DNA from: an uncultured Flavobacteriaceae bacterium
GTDB lineage: Bacteria; Bacteroidota; Bacteroidia; Flavobacteriales; Flavobacteriaceae
Length of the DNA stretch: 64,000 bases
Reading direction: 5' to 3'
Assembly: GCA_947498845.1 (NCBI GenBank)
Contig: CANMLX010000009.1
Location: 57,212-121,211 of the forward strand
Below the pieces are notes generated by a model, which was given only the letters and a program-made list of their open reading frames with translations, did no database searches and was not told where the DNA came from. A program made the position numbers and the translations under genes. The first letter of the stretch is position 1, and each line of letters opens with the position of its first letter. This document shows, piece after piece, positions 35,372-45,428 of this stretch.

Positions 35372-36634
35372 ATGAAACCACCCACTAATTCTAGATTTAT
35401 TATATCTATTATTCTATTTAGCCTTCTTTTAGGAAGCAACAAAACACTTGTTAGCCAAAATGTATCGCCAGTAGACTCTAAGAACAAATACTCAGGTTTT
35501 GCGAAAGATACGATTTATAAGTACCAAAAATTTATATATAATGGAGGGAATGCTAGCATTAAAGGCGGAGACATTAGTCGCTATGCGTTTTTAAATTTCA
35601 CCCAACTTCATAAACATGCCATTATTAAAAAAGGAGCTTCGGTTAAAGCATTTGAAACACGTAAATCTCAAATAGGTAATTTTGTTACCATTTCGCGCTT
35701 TGGAAAATTGCCCCTTAAAGAATATATAAAAAAAGATGCTATAGATGGGATGCTCATTATCCATAAAGGAAAGATAGTTTTTGAAACCTACCCAAGAATG
35801 TTTAAAGATGATGTACATTTGAGCTTTTCGGTATCTAAAGTATTCGCTTCAACTGCCATAGCGCTATTGGAAGATAGGGGTTTGGTAGATGTAAACCAGT
35901 CTATAGATTTCTACTTCAAAGCCCTTAAAGGGTCTGCTTGGGAAGGCGTTTGTATAACAGATATTTTAGCAATGAGTTCCGGTATAGATCCCAAAACTGA
36001 TCGTGACCTCATTGAAAAAACAGGTTGGCCAGAAAGCGGCAATGCAAAAGAAGATATTATTAAAGCGCTGGTTACCTCAAAAAAAGGTCCAAATCCTGCT
36101 GGAACAGCTTTTGAATATATTGGTATTAATACAGCTATGCTTGGTTTTCTTGTTGAAAAATTAAGCGGTTTAAAATATAGCTATTTTTTGGAAAAAGAAA
36201 TTTGGCAGAAATTAGGAACAGAAGCACATGCTTATATGCTACAAAAAAGTTACGGTAGGGACATGCCATCATTAGGCATGTCGTTTACGCTTCGTGATCT
36301 TGCTCGTTTTGGTTTTCTTTTTACACCTAGCGGACGTAAAGAAGGTAAATTAATTATATCTAATAGTTATTTAAAAAACATACAAAATGCTAGTGAAAAA
36401 CTTAGAACTAAATCTTATTTTGGCAGCGAAACTAAAAGAAGCGCTTATCAATGGGATGAGATATATGACGATGGCGATTTTGCCAAGTTTGGTCATGCAG
36501 GTCAAGGTATTTACATTGCTCCAAAACAAGACTTTTTAATTGCTTTTTTTGGTACCTACACAGAGGGTTTAGTACAAAATGAATTACCGCTAATTTGTCG
36601 TCAAATTTCTAAGTCTGGGGTTTTTAAAAATTAA
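35372..36634 (+). CDS. Secreted serine hydrolase (beta-lactamase/PBP-like)
   Basis: The 420-residue protein has a signal peptide (about residues 1-28, IISIILFSLLLGSNKTLVS). The serine beta-lactamase-like domain shows FSVSKVFAS (SxxK), the FEYIGINTAML region (YxN-like) and KFGHAGQGIYIAPKQ near the C-terminus (KTG-like position replaced by HAG). This places it in the class C/DD-peptidase/esterase EstB superfamily. Such stand-alone members are usually esterases or D-amino-acid peptidases and not antibiotic-inactivating enzymes. It is a single gene with long flanks. Confidence 0.88.
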   Translation: MKPPTNSRFIISIILFSLLLGSNKTLVSQNVSPVDSKNKYSGFAKDTIYKYQKFIYNGGNASIKGGDISRYAFLNFTQLHKHAIIKKGASVKAFETRKSQIGNFVTISRFGKLPLKEYIKKDAIDGMLIIHKGKIVFETYPRMFKDDVHLSFSVSKVFASTAIALLEDRGLVDVNQSIDFYFKALKGSAWEGVCITDILAMSSGIDPKTDRDLIEKTGWPESGNAKEDIIKALVTSKKGPNPAGTAFEYIGINTAMLGFLVEKLSGLKYSYFLEKEIWQKLGTEAHAYMLQKSYGRDMPSLGMSFTLRDLARFGFLFTPSGRKEGKLIISNSYLKNIQNASEKLRTKSYFGSETKRSAYQWDEIYDDGDFAKFGHAGQGIYIAPKQDFLIAFFGTYTEGLVQNELPLICRQISKSGVFKN

Positions 36635-37039
36635 AAAGAAATAGAAAGCTTAATTAAGTTTAAAGTTTATTGTATATACTATTGTTATAAAGAATAGTAT
36701 ACTTTTAATTTTTTCCTGTTAAACCAAGTCTTATTATCTATTACAGCTCTTTATAATTTAAAATACAACTAACTTTATTCTATTAACAAACTAGAGAATT
36801 ATGCTCCATTTATAGAATAAAGCTTATACAAAACTTGTTATTCTATAATATTCCAACCTACCTTTTTAAACAAAAACATTTCTCGTCACTCTATAATTGT
36901 TGTTAGTCCACAAAATCTGTTACTAAGGCACTTCTATTTCTTTTTTTACAATTATCGTATTTAAATTCATACAATAGTTTTTTTTATTAAACAATACTTT
37001 TTTACATCTATAATTTTAATCTTTCTAAAACAATACTTC
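36635..37039. other. Intergenic region with no recognisable element
   Basis: A 405-bp very AT-rich spacer between two secreted-protein genes. It has no hairpin with a T-run and no RNA gene. The promoter of the downstream gene must lie here but is not clear. Confidence 0.45.
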
Positions 37040-39931
37040 ATGAAAAACTATACTTTTTTATTATGTTTTTTGATCGTTTCATCAATAATGATGAGTCAAA
37101 ATAAGCCACAAATTATTGTTGAAACCGATATGGGAGGTGACTCTGATGATCAAGCTTCATTTGTAAGGTTTCTTATGTACGCTAACGAATTTGATATTAA
37201 AGGTATTATTACCAGTAGAAAAAGGTTATCTACAACAGGCTTAAGTGAAAACCCAAGTGCTTCATCAGATCCTTTTGATATGGCAAGAGATTATATCAAT
37301 GCCTACGATAAATTTGATACTAATCTTAGACGGCATGATACAGATTATCCTGCTGCCAGTACCCTAAGAAATATTACTAAATCTGCACACCGCTCCTCAA
37401 GTTCAAATACGTATAATCAAAATGATGCCGTAAATCTAATTATTAAAGTGCTTAGAGAGGTTATGGGTAATAATACTCACATATGGTATACCAATTGGGG
37501 ATGTAATGATGGTTCTGTTAGCAGCCTTAAAAAAGCATTAGATATTATTGAGGCTAATAAAGCACTTGATTTTAAATACGAAGACGTAGTGAGAAGAATA
37601 CATTATGTAGAATATCATGATTTGGTAAGTCTAAGCCCTTTACGAAACTATAATCTTCCTCAAGAGTTAAGAACCTATAAAAGTTTAATAGGTCGCCATA
37701 TTAACAAAGTGAATTTTAGTATGGATACTTTTTTACCTGAATCCAATCCTGGTTTTTTACATACCAGATGGGCTGTACGGTGGGAAAGTCTAACAGGAGA
37801 TGAAACAGCTATTAATGCAACTAACCTTAGGCCTTTGACTGATTCCAATACTTCTAAATCCTATTATACAGGTCCTAAAGAAGGTGATACTATGACTTGG
37901 ATGCATCTTATTGAGAATGGTATTAATGTTGTAGGAGCTCCTTATAATGGTGGATGGGCAGGAAGATATCAAGAACATACGTATAATTATAATGGGGTAA
38001 CAGTAAAAAGATACCAATGTCGCCAATCAGATTTTCATAGAGGGAGTACTTCTAGAGATAACACCCTTAAAAGATGGGGAACAAGTACTAGTAAAAGTAC
38101 CGACATTATTAATGATTTTAGATCTCGCTTGCAATGGGCAAAACAAAGCGCTTATGCAAACGCAAATCATGCGCCAATACCTAAGGTAAAAATGACTTAT
38201 GAAAGTGGTGACGTTCTAAATTCATTAGGGACACGTCCTCTTTTTGAATTTACAGCTACAGGGACTACCATTACCATCGATGCCTCTGGATCTACAGATC
38301 CTGATAATAATAATCTGAAATACGAATGGACACTTTATAGAGAATTAACAGACCCTGCCTTTAAGAATATTACCATCAGGAATGCTACTTCTGCCAAAGC
38401 AACTATTTCTATTCCTAATGTAGAAGTAGAAGGCTTAATACATATGTACGTTAGAGTTACAGATATCGTGGGCAGTGGTAAAGTTCCCATAACAAGATAC
38501 CAAAGGGTCGTATTAAAAACGCTTGGAAAACCTTATGCCTCCAAGTCGATGAAACTGGTAAATCAGGCTAATCAAACATTACCAACTAATTTAATTATTA
38601 ATAGACAAAACAACAATTCTCATCAAGTAAAAGTGATAGCTACCTCAAATCGTGTACCTATAAGTAAAATAGAATTATACAGTAACAATGTTAAAATAGG
38701 AGAAGATTCAACTGCCCCTTACACATTTAATTTTAACAAGTCAAAACCAGGAGCTTACCGCATAAGAGCTAGACTATGGTACAGCAATAACACATATAGT
38801 ATATATTCTAATCAATCTACAATTACCATTAGAGATGTCTTTATTGGAAATACAAAAGCTAAAAGTAGCAAATCTTATTCAGCCAAAGAAAACTTTGGCA
38901 AGATAAAACTATATACAGACAGATCTACTACCGTGACCAGTTTTCCAAGTTTCTTAAATAAAGCAGAGTATATCGCTACCCCCAATGATGATAAACGAAG
39001 TACCACAAGAAATCTACTTACTATAAGTTTAAATAAAACTGCAGATGTGTATGTGGCGTATGATAGGCGACTTACTAGAATTCCCGTTTGGCTTAGGTCT
39101 TTTACAGATACAAGAGAGCATATACGCACCTCAAACGGCACTATTATGAGACTTTATAAGAAAAAATTCAATGCAGGAAATGTTATTCTAGGGGGTAATG
39201 AATCTAAACAAAATAATTCATCAAACTATTTTGTAATTGTTCAAAAACCTCTTGTGCGACCTCCTGGAACTTTAATTAGTAGCATACATAAAAAAAGTAG
39301 TAGATCGTATAAAACGATGACTGGTTTTGGCAAAGTCCTTTATTATACAGATAGAAGTGATAAAGTAACAATACTGCCTTCTTACCTCAACGGAGCAGAA
39401 TATGTTATGACTCCCAACAGTGATAAATCGTTAACAACAGCAAATTTATTGACATTAAATTTGGCTAGCGCTGCAGATGTTTATGTAGCATATGATAGAC
39501 GATTAACAAGAATTCCTGTTTGGTTAAGATCCTACACAGATACCAGAGAACATATTAGAACTTCTCATGGTGTTATTTATAGGTTATATAAGAAAAGGGT
39601 TACTGCAGGCAATGCTTCACTTGGCGGAAATGAATCAAGACAAAGCAATTCTTCTAATTATTTTGTAATTGTAAAGGAAGTTGGAACTGGAAAATCATTA
39701 CCAGTTTCTAATACTAAAAACAGTGAGTTACCAAAACTAAAAGTATATCCTGTTCCTACAAAAGGAACGCTATTTATCAATTCCAATCAAGAAAAGCATT
39801 GGACACTTTTTGATATTCAAGGAAAAATAATAAAGAAAGGTTTGAGTAATCGAATAGATTTGAGCAACTTAATTAATGGCATGTATTTCATCAATATTGA
39901 TCAAAAAAACTATAAAGTGCTTAAACAGTAA
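37040..39931 (+). CDS. T9SS-exported Sde182-like (DUF1593) protein
   Basis: The 963-residue protein has a signal peptide (residues 1-19). A DUF1593/Sde182 nucleoside-hydrolase-like domain (about 22-360) carries the metal-type motif IIVETDMGGDSDDQAS. A beta-rich Sde182 C-domain follows (about 370-490), then an Ig-like domain (about 500-595). Two tandem copies of a ~120-residue domain (about 605-735 and 745-875) share ADVYVAYDRRLTRIPVWLRS. A T9SS sorting domain ends it (KLKVYPVPTKG...GMYFINID). Sde182 relatives are linked to polysaccharide degradation. It is a lone gene with a strong terminator behind. Function at the cell surface is inferred. Confidence 0.87.
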   Translation: MKNYTFLLCFLIVSSIMMSQNKPQIIVETDMGGDSDDQASFVRFLMYANEFDIKGIITSRKRLSTTGLSENPSASSDPFDMARDYINAYDKFDTNLRRHDTDYPAASTLRNITKSAHRSSSSNTYNQNDAVNLIIKVLREVMGNNTHIWYTNWGCNDGSVSSLKKALDIIEANKALDFKYEDVVRRIHYVEYHDLVSLSPLRNYNLPQELRTYKSLIGRHINKVNFSMDTFLPESNPGFLHTRWAVRWESLTGDETAINATNLRPLTDSNTSKSYYTGPKEGDTMTWMHLIENGINVVGAPYNGGWAGRYQEHTYNYNGVTVKRYQCRQSDFHRGSTSRDNTLKRWGTSTSKSTDIINDFRSRLQWAKQSAYANANHAPIPKVKMTYESGDVLNSLGTRPLFEFTATGTTITIDASGSTDPDNNNLKYEWTLYRELTDPAFKNITIRNATSAKATISIPNVEVEGLIHMYVRVTDIVGSGKVPITRYQRVVLKTLGKPYASKSMKLVNQANQTLPTNLIINRQNNNSHQVKVIATSNRVPISKIELYSNNVKIGEDSTAPYTFNFNKSKPGAYRIRARLWYSNNTYSIYSNQSTITIRDVFIGNTKAKSSKSYSAKENFGKIKLYTDRSTTVTSFPSFLNKAEYIATPNDDKRSTTRNLLTISLNKTADVYVAYDRRLTRIPVWLRSFTDTREHIRTSNGTIMRLYKKKFNAGNVILGGNESKQNNSSNYFVIVQKPLVRPPGTLISSIHKKSSRSYKTMTGFGKVLYYTDRSDKVTILPSYLNGAEYVMTPNSDKSLTTANLLTLNLASAADVYVAYDRRLTRIPVWLRSYTDTREHIRTSHGVIYRLYKKRVTAGNASLGGNESRQSNSSNYFVIVKEVGTGKSLPVSNTKNSELPKLKVYPVPTKGTLFINSNQEKHWTLFDIQGKIIKKGLSNRIDLSNLINGMYFINIDQKNYKVLKQ

Positions 39932-39948
39932 TAAAGAATGACTTTAAG

Positions 39949-39995
39949 AAAAAAGCAGTGAAGATAGATGCTAATCTAAGATTTCACTGCTTTTT
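39949..39995. terminator. Bidirectional terminator
   Basis: AAAAAAGCAGTGAA and TTCACTGCTTTTT form a long stem between the convergent Sde182-like gene and the nitrate-assimilation genes. A/T runs on either side serve both directions. Confidence 0.85.
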
Positions 39996-40023
39996 ATGAT
40001 TCTATTCTTCTTTTACATAATGC

Positions 40024-41454
40024 TTACTTCACCAAAACCTTCTTTTCAAAGCTCATTTTAGGCGCTCCACATGTAGAACATTCGTAAGACTCTGGAAGGC
40101 TATCAAAAGGGGTATTTAGAGCAATATTTTGAGTGATGTCTCCATATTTTTTATTGTACACTGTTAAACAGTCTATACATTGGTATATTTCTTCCTCGCT
40201 AACTTCTTTTACAACTGTTTGTATCTCTTGTTCTTCGCGTTCGGTGCCTAATTGTTCAAAATACAACTGACTTAGCTCCATTAATAATCCTGGAAGTTCT
40301 ACTTTATCTACATCCTGAACATGCATGATGTATTCACGCGTATTAGGGTCGAAATTCTTAGCATACAAAAGGTTATAGGTATCCCTTATAATAAAATCGC
40401 CTTTTAATTCTGGTTTTTTATTCTTTTCTATAACTATAGAAGTAAAGTTATAAGTATCGCTCTCGTAACTTGTAATACCAAAGGTAAGTCCGTAAGTACT
40501 AATATCGTTTTGATCGAAATTTGTAACCAAATACTTTTTTAAGTTTAAAGCTTCCTTATCATTTACTGGTAAATGCCAGTTCATCTCTAGCATAGAGTGA
40601 CGTACATTAATTCCAAACTTACCTAAAAACTTTTCCCATCTTAGTTTAGATTTTAATGGTATTCCTTTTACAATGAACGATTTCCATGGCGTTATGGATA
40701 TTTTTCCTATTTTGTTTTCTGAACACAAATCACACATGGCCTTTAAAAAAGGGATATCGTACCTATTATTTCGCCAATATAAACCTAACCAATAACGATC
40801 TATACCTATACGATTCATGCCTTCGTAATAAGGAAATGGGTAAAAAGGGACTTCTAAAGGTTTATCTACAGTTCTATTATTAGTATCAATAGCATCACTT
40901 ACCAGTTCAAAAACAGTGTCTACAGTTTCTGGTTCTTCAATAAGAATATTTTCTATGGCTAATTCTATTTTATCCATATCCCAACTGTAAATTAAAGCTG
41001 GATACATTTCTGTTTTTTCCCAACCTGGTAATCTTAGATAGAGATACCAGTAATCCTCATGCTCTGATGCTATAAAATTAACATTACCTGTAAACAAAGG
41101 CACTAAACGCTGTTTTGGATCGGTAACATTAATTCTTAATTTAGGATTATGTTTAAATTGCTCTAAAATGTACAAATAACGATCACTAGTAAGCCACGAA
41201 GTATTGAGAAGAATTTCGGCAGACACATACGATGATGCTATATTTTCTACACCATCTCGCTTTGGTTTTACAAATTTAATTTTGTCAAATTTTTCAAACT
41301 TGCTTTCATCGATCTCTTCTGGAAAAATAATATCTTGTCTAGACCCAAAAGAAATCGCATCAAGTCCTAAGTTTTCTGCTGCTTCACAAATATATTTTAA
41401 TTCTCCTGGGGATAAAACACCTCCGTTAATTCTTAATCTATATGGCTCTGTCAT
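40024..41454 (-). CDS. Rubredoxin-domain protein partner of nitrate reductase
   Basis: The 476-residue protein has an N-terminal nitrite/sulfite-reductase ferredoxin-like half-domain (TEPYRLRINGGVLSPGELKY). The long middle resembles NirA-like repeats but lacks the cysteine set for sirohaem/4Fe-4S binding. A C-terminal rubredoxin domain has YQCIDCLTVYNKKYGD and YECSTCGAP, four cysteines binding one iron. Its start overlaps the end of the upstream nitrate reductase gene by one base, so the two are co-translated. It probably delivers electrons to the nitrate reductase. This is family- and context-based inference. Confidence 0.85.
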   Translation of the reverse strand: MTEPYRLRINGGVLSPGELKYICEAAENLGLDAISFGSRQDIIFPEEIDESKFEKFDKIKFVKPKRDGVENIASSYVSAEILLNTSWLTSDRYLYILEQFKHNPKLRINVTDPKQRLVPLFTGNVNFIASEHEDYWYLYLRLPGWEKTEMYPALIYSWDMDKIELAIENILIEEPETVDTVFELVSDAIDTNNRTVDKPLEVPFYPFPYYEGMNRIGIDRYWLGLYWRNNRYDIPFLKAMCDLCSENKIGKISITPWKSFIVKGIPLKSKLRWEKFLGKFGINVRHSMLEMNWHLPVNDKEALNLKKYLVTNFDQNDISTYGLTFGITSYESDTYNFTSIVIEKNKKPELKGDFIIRDTYNLLYAKNFDPNTREYIMHVQDVDKVELPGLLMELSQLYFEQLGTEREEQEIQTVVKEVSEEEIYQCIDCLTVYNKKYGDITQNIALNTPFDSLPESYECSTCGAPKMSFEKKVLVK

Positions 41455-44400
41455 TATACTAATACTTTTGAATTCTGAAGAATTTCTCTTACTTCGGTTT
41501 TACAACTACCGCAACCTAATCCTGCTCCAGTTTTATTACATAACTCTGTAAAATCTGTACATCCTTTTTCAATGGCTTCTTCTATATTTCCCTCTCCTAC
41601 TTGACTACATGAACACACTAATTTACCTAGAACAGGAACATCATTAGACGCACCTCTAAGCAACGTGTTTCGCTTATCTGCCATTTCTATTTTACTCTCA
41701 ATCATGCCTTTAAATTCGGCAAACTCATTCTTATCTCCCATTAAAACTGCTCCAATCAACAAATCGTCTTTAACGATACATTTCTTGTAATAGCGTTTTT
41801 TCATATCTGTAAAGATAATTTCTTCGTAACTATCATCATTTTCAGGCACATTAATATCTCCTATACTACAAAGATTTAAATCGTTGAATTTTAGAATATT
41901 CATAAGCACAGAACCGTTGTATGCACAACTAATATCTCCTGCTAAAAAGTTCGCTAAAATGTTAGCCTGTTCTTCTGCTGCCGATGTAATACCAAATAAT
42001 TGATTATTAAATTCGGCTATTTCACCTATAGCAAATATATCTGGATGAGACGACTGTAAATGCTGATTTACTTTTACACCTCTACTACATTCTATGCCGT
42101 TAGCTCTTGCCATATCTATATTAGGAATGGTTCCAATGGCATAAACAATAGCATTTGCTGTAATAAATTTCCCGCTTTTTAGAGTTATGTTTAGTTCTCC
42201 TGTTTCGTCATCATCAAATACAGTACTTACTTCATTATCAAAATAAATTTGAATGCCACGCTCCTGAACATCCATAGCCAATAGTTTACTGGAAACTTTA
42301 TCCAATTGACGTTCCATTAAACGAGAAGCGCGCTGAACAATAGTTATCTTAACATTTTTATGCTTAAGTGCTGCTGCCAGCTCTAATCCCAATAAGCCAC
42401 CTCCAACTATAACTACATGTTGCTCTTCTGGTGGTAAGCCAGTGGCATCTAAATAGGCTTTAAAACTATCTGCATCACTTTTATTACGCATAGTAAAACG
42501 TCCTGGTAGATCTATTTGAACATCTTTAGGGATAAATGCACGACTTCCGGTTGCCAATATAAGCTTATCGAACATGTGCGTTTCTCCATTACTATCTGTA
42601 ACTATTTTGTTTTCCTTGTCTATTTTGGAAATTAAAGTTTCTGGATGGAGATCTATATTCAACTTACTTAATTCCAATTGTTTAATTTTAAGTAACTGCC
42701 CCCATGTTAATTCTTCTGTAACATATTCTGGCAACAATACTCTATTGTAGAACAAGTTTGGTTCTTTAGAAAATACATGTATTTCATCGGCTTCATTATA
42801 TTCTCTATAGTTTTGTACAAATCTAAAGGCTGCTGCTCCTGCACCTACAATTATAATTTTTTCGGTAGGCTTTTTATATTTAGAAACGGCAACACGTGTA
42901 AACTTAAAATCTGGTTCTTTAGACGTTGGATCTAAGTGCGTATTGGTTAAATTATTGGTTCTATTTAAAGTGTTCTGCAATTGTTTCCCCCAGTGCATTG
43001 GTAAAAACACAACGCCTTTTTTAACGTTATCTGTTACGTTGGCACGCACTCTCACTACGCCATTTTCTCCTTTAATCTCGGTTATATCCCCTTCCTTGAT
43101 TTTATATAGAAAAGCATCTACGGGATTTATTTCTAAAACAGGTGTTGGATAATGTGTTTTTAATCGCGATACTTTACCTGTTTTAGTCATGGTGTGCCAT
43201 TGGTCTCGTACACGTCCAGTTGTTAAAATTAAAGGGTATTCTGCATTAGGCAATACCGAAGTATTCTCTATGGTACTTGGCACATTAAATTTTGCCTTTT
43301 GCGAAGGGGTGTAGAATTTTTTATCTTCAAAAAGTCTAGGTGTCCCTTGATGTCTATGCTCTGGTACTGGCCATTGAAAAGTGCCTTCGCTCTTTAATCG
43401 ATCATAGTTTAGGAATGAAACATCTATATTAGTCCCTTTAGTCATCGCTGTATACTCATCGTATACTTCGCTTGCACTGCTAAAATTAAAACCTCTAAAG
43501 CCCATACGCTGTGCGAAATCACAAAAAATTTCTACATCTGGTCTCGCTTCTCCAGGCGGATCGACTTCTTTTGGCAGGTAAGAAATTCTTCGTTCAGAAT
43601 TTGTCATAGTACCTTCTTTTTCTAACCACCCTGCTGCAGGTAAAACCAAATCGGCATAAGCCACAGTATCCGATCTATGCGATATGTCTTGAACCACAAC
43701 AAACTTTGCGTTTTTCATGGCCTTCTCTACACGATTAAGGTCTGGTAAACTCACCAACGGATTTGTACAAGCAATCCAAACAGCTTTCATTTCCCCACTT
43801 TCTAAGGCATCGAACATTTCGGTTGCTGTTAATCCTGGTTTAGGGTTTATAGCATCGACACCCCAAAATTGAGCTACTTCGCGACGATGTTCTTCATTCA
43901 TTAAATCTTTATGTACTGCTAATAAATTAGCCATCCCTCCTACTTCGCGACCTCCCATAGCATTGGGTTGTCCTGTTAATGAAAAAGGTCCAGAACCAGG
44001 TTTCCCTACTTGCCCTGTAATTAAAGATAGATTTAATAATGCTACATTTTTATCGGTACCTACAACGCTTTGATTAAGCCCCATAGCCCACATGCTTATA
44101 AAGCCTTTTGAAAGCCCAATAATATCGGCTGCTTTTTTTATTTCTTTCTCTGAAACACCACACAATTGTGATGCTTTTTTTATCGATGTTTTAAAGATTA
44201 AATCTTTATAATTTGAAAAACCTTCTGTATAATTTTTTATGAAATCTTCGTCTATTAATCCACGTTCGTACAAACATCTTCCTATGGCATTATAAAGCAC
44301 CACGTCTGTACCTGGGATTAATTGTAAATGCAAATCGGCAAAATTAGCCGAATCTGTTTTTCGTGGGTCTATTACTATAATTTTTACATCTGGATTTTCC

Positions 44401-44975
44401 TCTTTACGCTTTTCTATTCTTCTAAATAAAATAGGGTGACACCACGCAGGGTTTGCTCCTGTAATTAAAAACGTATCTGCCAACTCTATATCTTCGTAAG
44501 ATATAGGCACACTATCTTCTCCAAACGTTTTTTTATACCCTACAACGGCAGAACTCATACATAAACGTGAGTTTGTGTCAATATTATTGGTTCCTAAAAA
44601 CCCCTTAGTTAATTTGTTGGCGATGTAATATTCTTCGGTTAAACTTTGACCAGAAACGTAAAAACCAACACTATCGGGGCCGTATTTTTTTATAATAGAC
44701 TTGAAAACACTTGCTGCTCTATCTAAAGCATCATCCCATGATACGCGTTCACGAGGGTGAGAACGGCTCCAACGCATTTCTGGATAAAGAATCCTATCTG
44801 AAGTATCATTAACTACATAATGCAAGTTCATTCCTTTAGAACAAAGCATACCTTTGTTTACAGGATGTTCTTTATCGCCTTCTACGAAAACTTTATTATT
44901 GGTATCTTTTTTAACAATAATTCCACATCCAACTCCACAATAAGAGCAGGTTGTTTTTACTTCGTTTTTAATCAT
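41454..44975 (-). CDS. Assimilatory nitrate reductase fused to a flavoprotein and BFD domain
   Basis: This 1173-residue fusion starts with a molybdopterin oxidoreductase (about 1-690) carrying the 4Fe-4S set CSYCGVGC plus MLCSKG (C10, C13, C17, C45) and a RLCMSSAVVG active-site region. An NAD(P)H/FAD nitrite-reductase-like flavoprotein follows (about 700-1090; IIIVGAGAAAFRF and HVVIVGGGLLGLELAA). A C-terminal BFD-like [2Fe-2S] domain has VCSCSQVG and GLGCGSCK. It should take electrons from NAD(P)H to reduce nitrate to nitrite in the cytoplasm. The nitrite reductase and transporter are not in this window. It is transcribed with the rubredoxin gene, from a promoter region with TACGTAAT repeats. 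Confidence 0.9.
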   Translation of the reverse strand: MIKNEVKTTCSYCGVGCGIIVKKDTNNKVFVEGDKEHPVNKGMLCSKGMNLHYVVNDTSDRILYPEMRWSRSHPRERVSWDDALDRAASVFKSIIKKYGPDSVGFYVSGQSLTEEYYIANKLTKGFLGTNNIDTNSRLCMSSAVVGYKKTFGEDSVPISYEDIELADTFLITGANPAWCHPILFRRIEKRKEENPDVKIIVIDPRKTDSANFADLHLQLIPGTDVVLYNAIGRCLYERGLIDEDFIKNYTEGFSNYKDLIFKTSIKKASQLCGVSEKEIKKAADIIGLSKGFISMWAMGLNQSVVGTDKNVALLNLSLITGQVGKPGSGPFSLTGQPNAMGGREVGGMANLLAVHKDLMNEEHRREVAQFWGVDAINPKPGLTATEMFDALESGEMKAVWIACTNPLVSLPDLNRVEKAMKNAKFVVVQDISHRSDTVAYADLVLPAAGWLEKEGTMTNSERRISYLPKEVDPPGEARPDVEIFCDFAQRMGFRGFNFSSASEVYDEYTAMTKGTNIDVSFLNYDRLKSEGTFQWPVPEHRHQGTPRLFEDKKFYTPSQKAKFNVPSTIENTSVLPNAEYPLILTTGRVRDQWHTMTKTGKVSRLKTHYPTPVLEINPVDAFLYKIKEGDITEIKGENGVVRVRANVTDNVKKGVVFLPMHWGKQLQNTLNRTNNLTNTHLDPTSKEPDFKFTRVAVSKYKKPTEKIIIVGAGAAAFRFVQNYREYNEADEIHVFSKEPNLFYNRVLLPEYVTEELTWGQLLKIKQLELSKLNIDLHPETLISKIDKENKIVTDSNGETHMFDKLILATGSRAFIPKDVQIDLPGRFTMRNKSDADSFKAYLDATGLPPEEQHVVIVGGGLLGLELAAALKHKNVKITIVQRASRLMERQLDKVSSKLLAMDVQERGIQIYFDNEVSTVFDDDETGELNITLKSGKFITANAIVYAIGTIPNIDMARANGIECSRGVKVNQHLQSSHPDIFAIGEIAEFNNQLFGITSAAEEQANILANFLAGDISCAYNGSVLMNILKFNDLNLCSIGDINVPENDDSYEEIIFTDMKKRYYKKCIVKDDLLIGAVLMGDKNEFAEFKGMIESKIEMADKRNTLLRGASNDVPVLGKLVCSCSQVGEGNIEEAIEKGCTDFTELCNKTGAGLGCGSCKTEVREILQNSKVLV

Positions 44976-45038
44976 GTAGTTTAAATTTAAAGTATCTAAA
45001 TATTGTATTTATTGTTCATTTAGTAATGTAATACCATT

Positions 45039-45306
45039 TACGTAATTTAATTTCGTATGAATATTTTTGTTTCTTCGAGTTAAATTATTCATTATATAAT
45101 GGAGAATAATTTTGTATTGAGAAGCTCTCAAGATGTTCTCGATACATTTTTTATTTCGTTATCTCTTCATAAAAAACACTCGAACTGACATATGCGAAAA
45201 TTTTAATTGTAAATCGTGTAATACCATGTTAACAATAAAACAATATCAACAATTACAAAACTAAGTATTTATACGTAATTACACTTAACCAAAATTACGT
45301 AATTAC
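45039..45306. promoter_or_regulatory. TACGTAATT repeats upstream of the nitrate reductase gene
   Basis: TACGTAATTAC occurs at 45272-45282 and at 45296-45306 (24 bp apart), and TACGTAATT occurs again at 45039-45047, about 64 bp before the gene start. The core TTACGTAA is palindromic. The position in the 453-bp region upstream of the nitrate operon suggests operator sites for a dimeric nitrogen- or nitrate-responsive regulator. No regulator was identified. Confidence 0.5.
45088..45192. repeat. Degenerate palindromic repeat remnant
   Basis: ATTATTCATTAT facing ATAATGGAGAATAAT, together with CTCTCAAGATGTTCTCGATA and CACTCGAAC pieces, looks like the decayed dispersed repeats common in flavobacterial intergenic regions. 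There is no coding frame. Weak call. Confidence 0.3.
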
Positions 45307-45428
45307 CAAAAAATATTAGATTGATAATTTAACTTGGATGATTTTAACGAATTGGTAAAATGTGGTTTGATATTTACAAGATTTTAAGGATTAAATTTTG
45401 GTGAAAGTTTGATATTACCTAAAATCTA

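Noticed and set aside
35372..36634. Reading the serine hydrolase as an antibiotic-resistance beta-lactamase
   Set aside because: The SxxK motif is there, but the KTG-type motif is replaced and the overall pattern fits the broad esterase/peptidase group.
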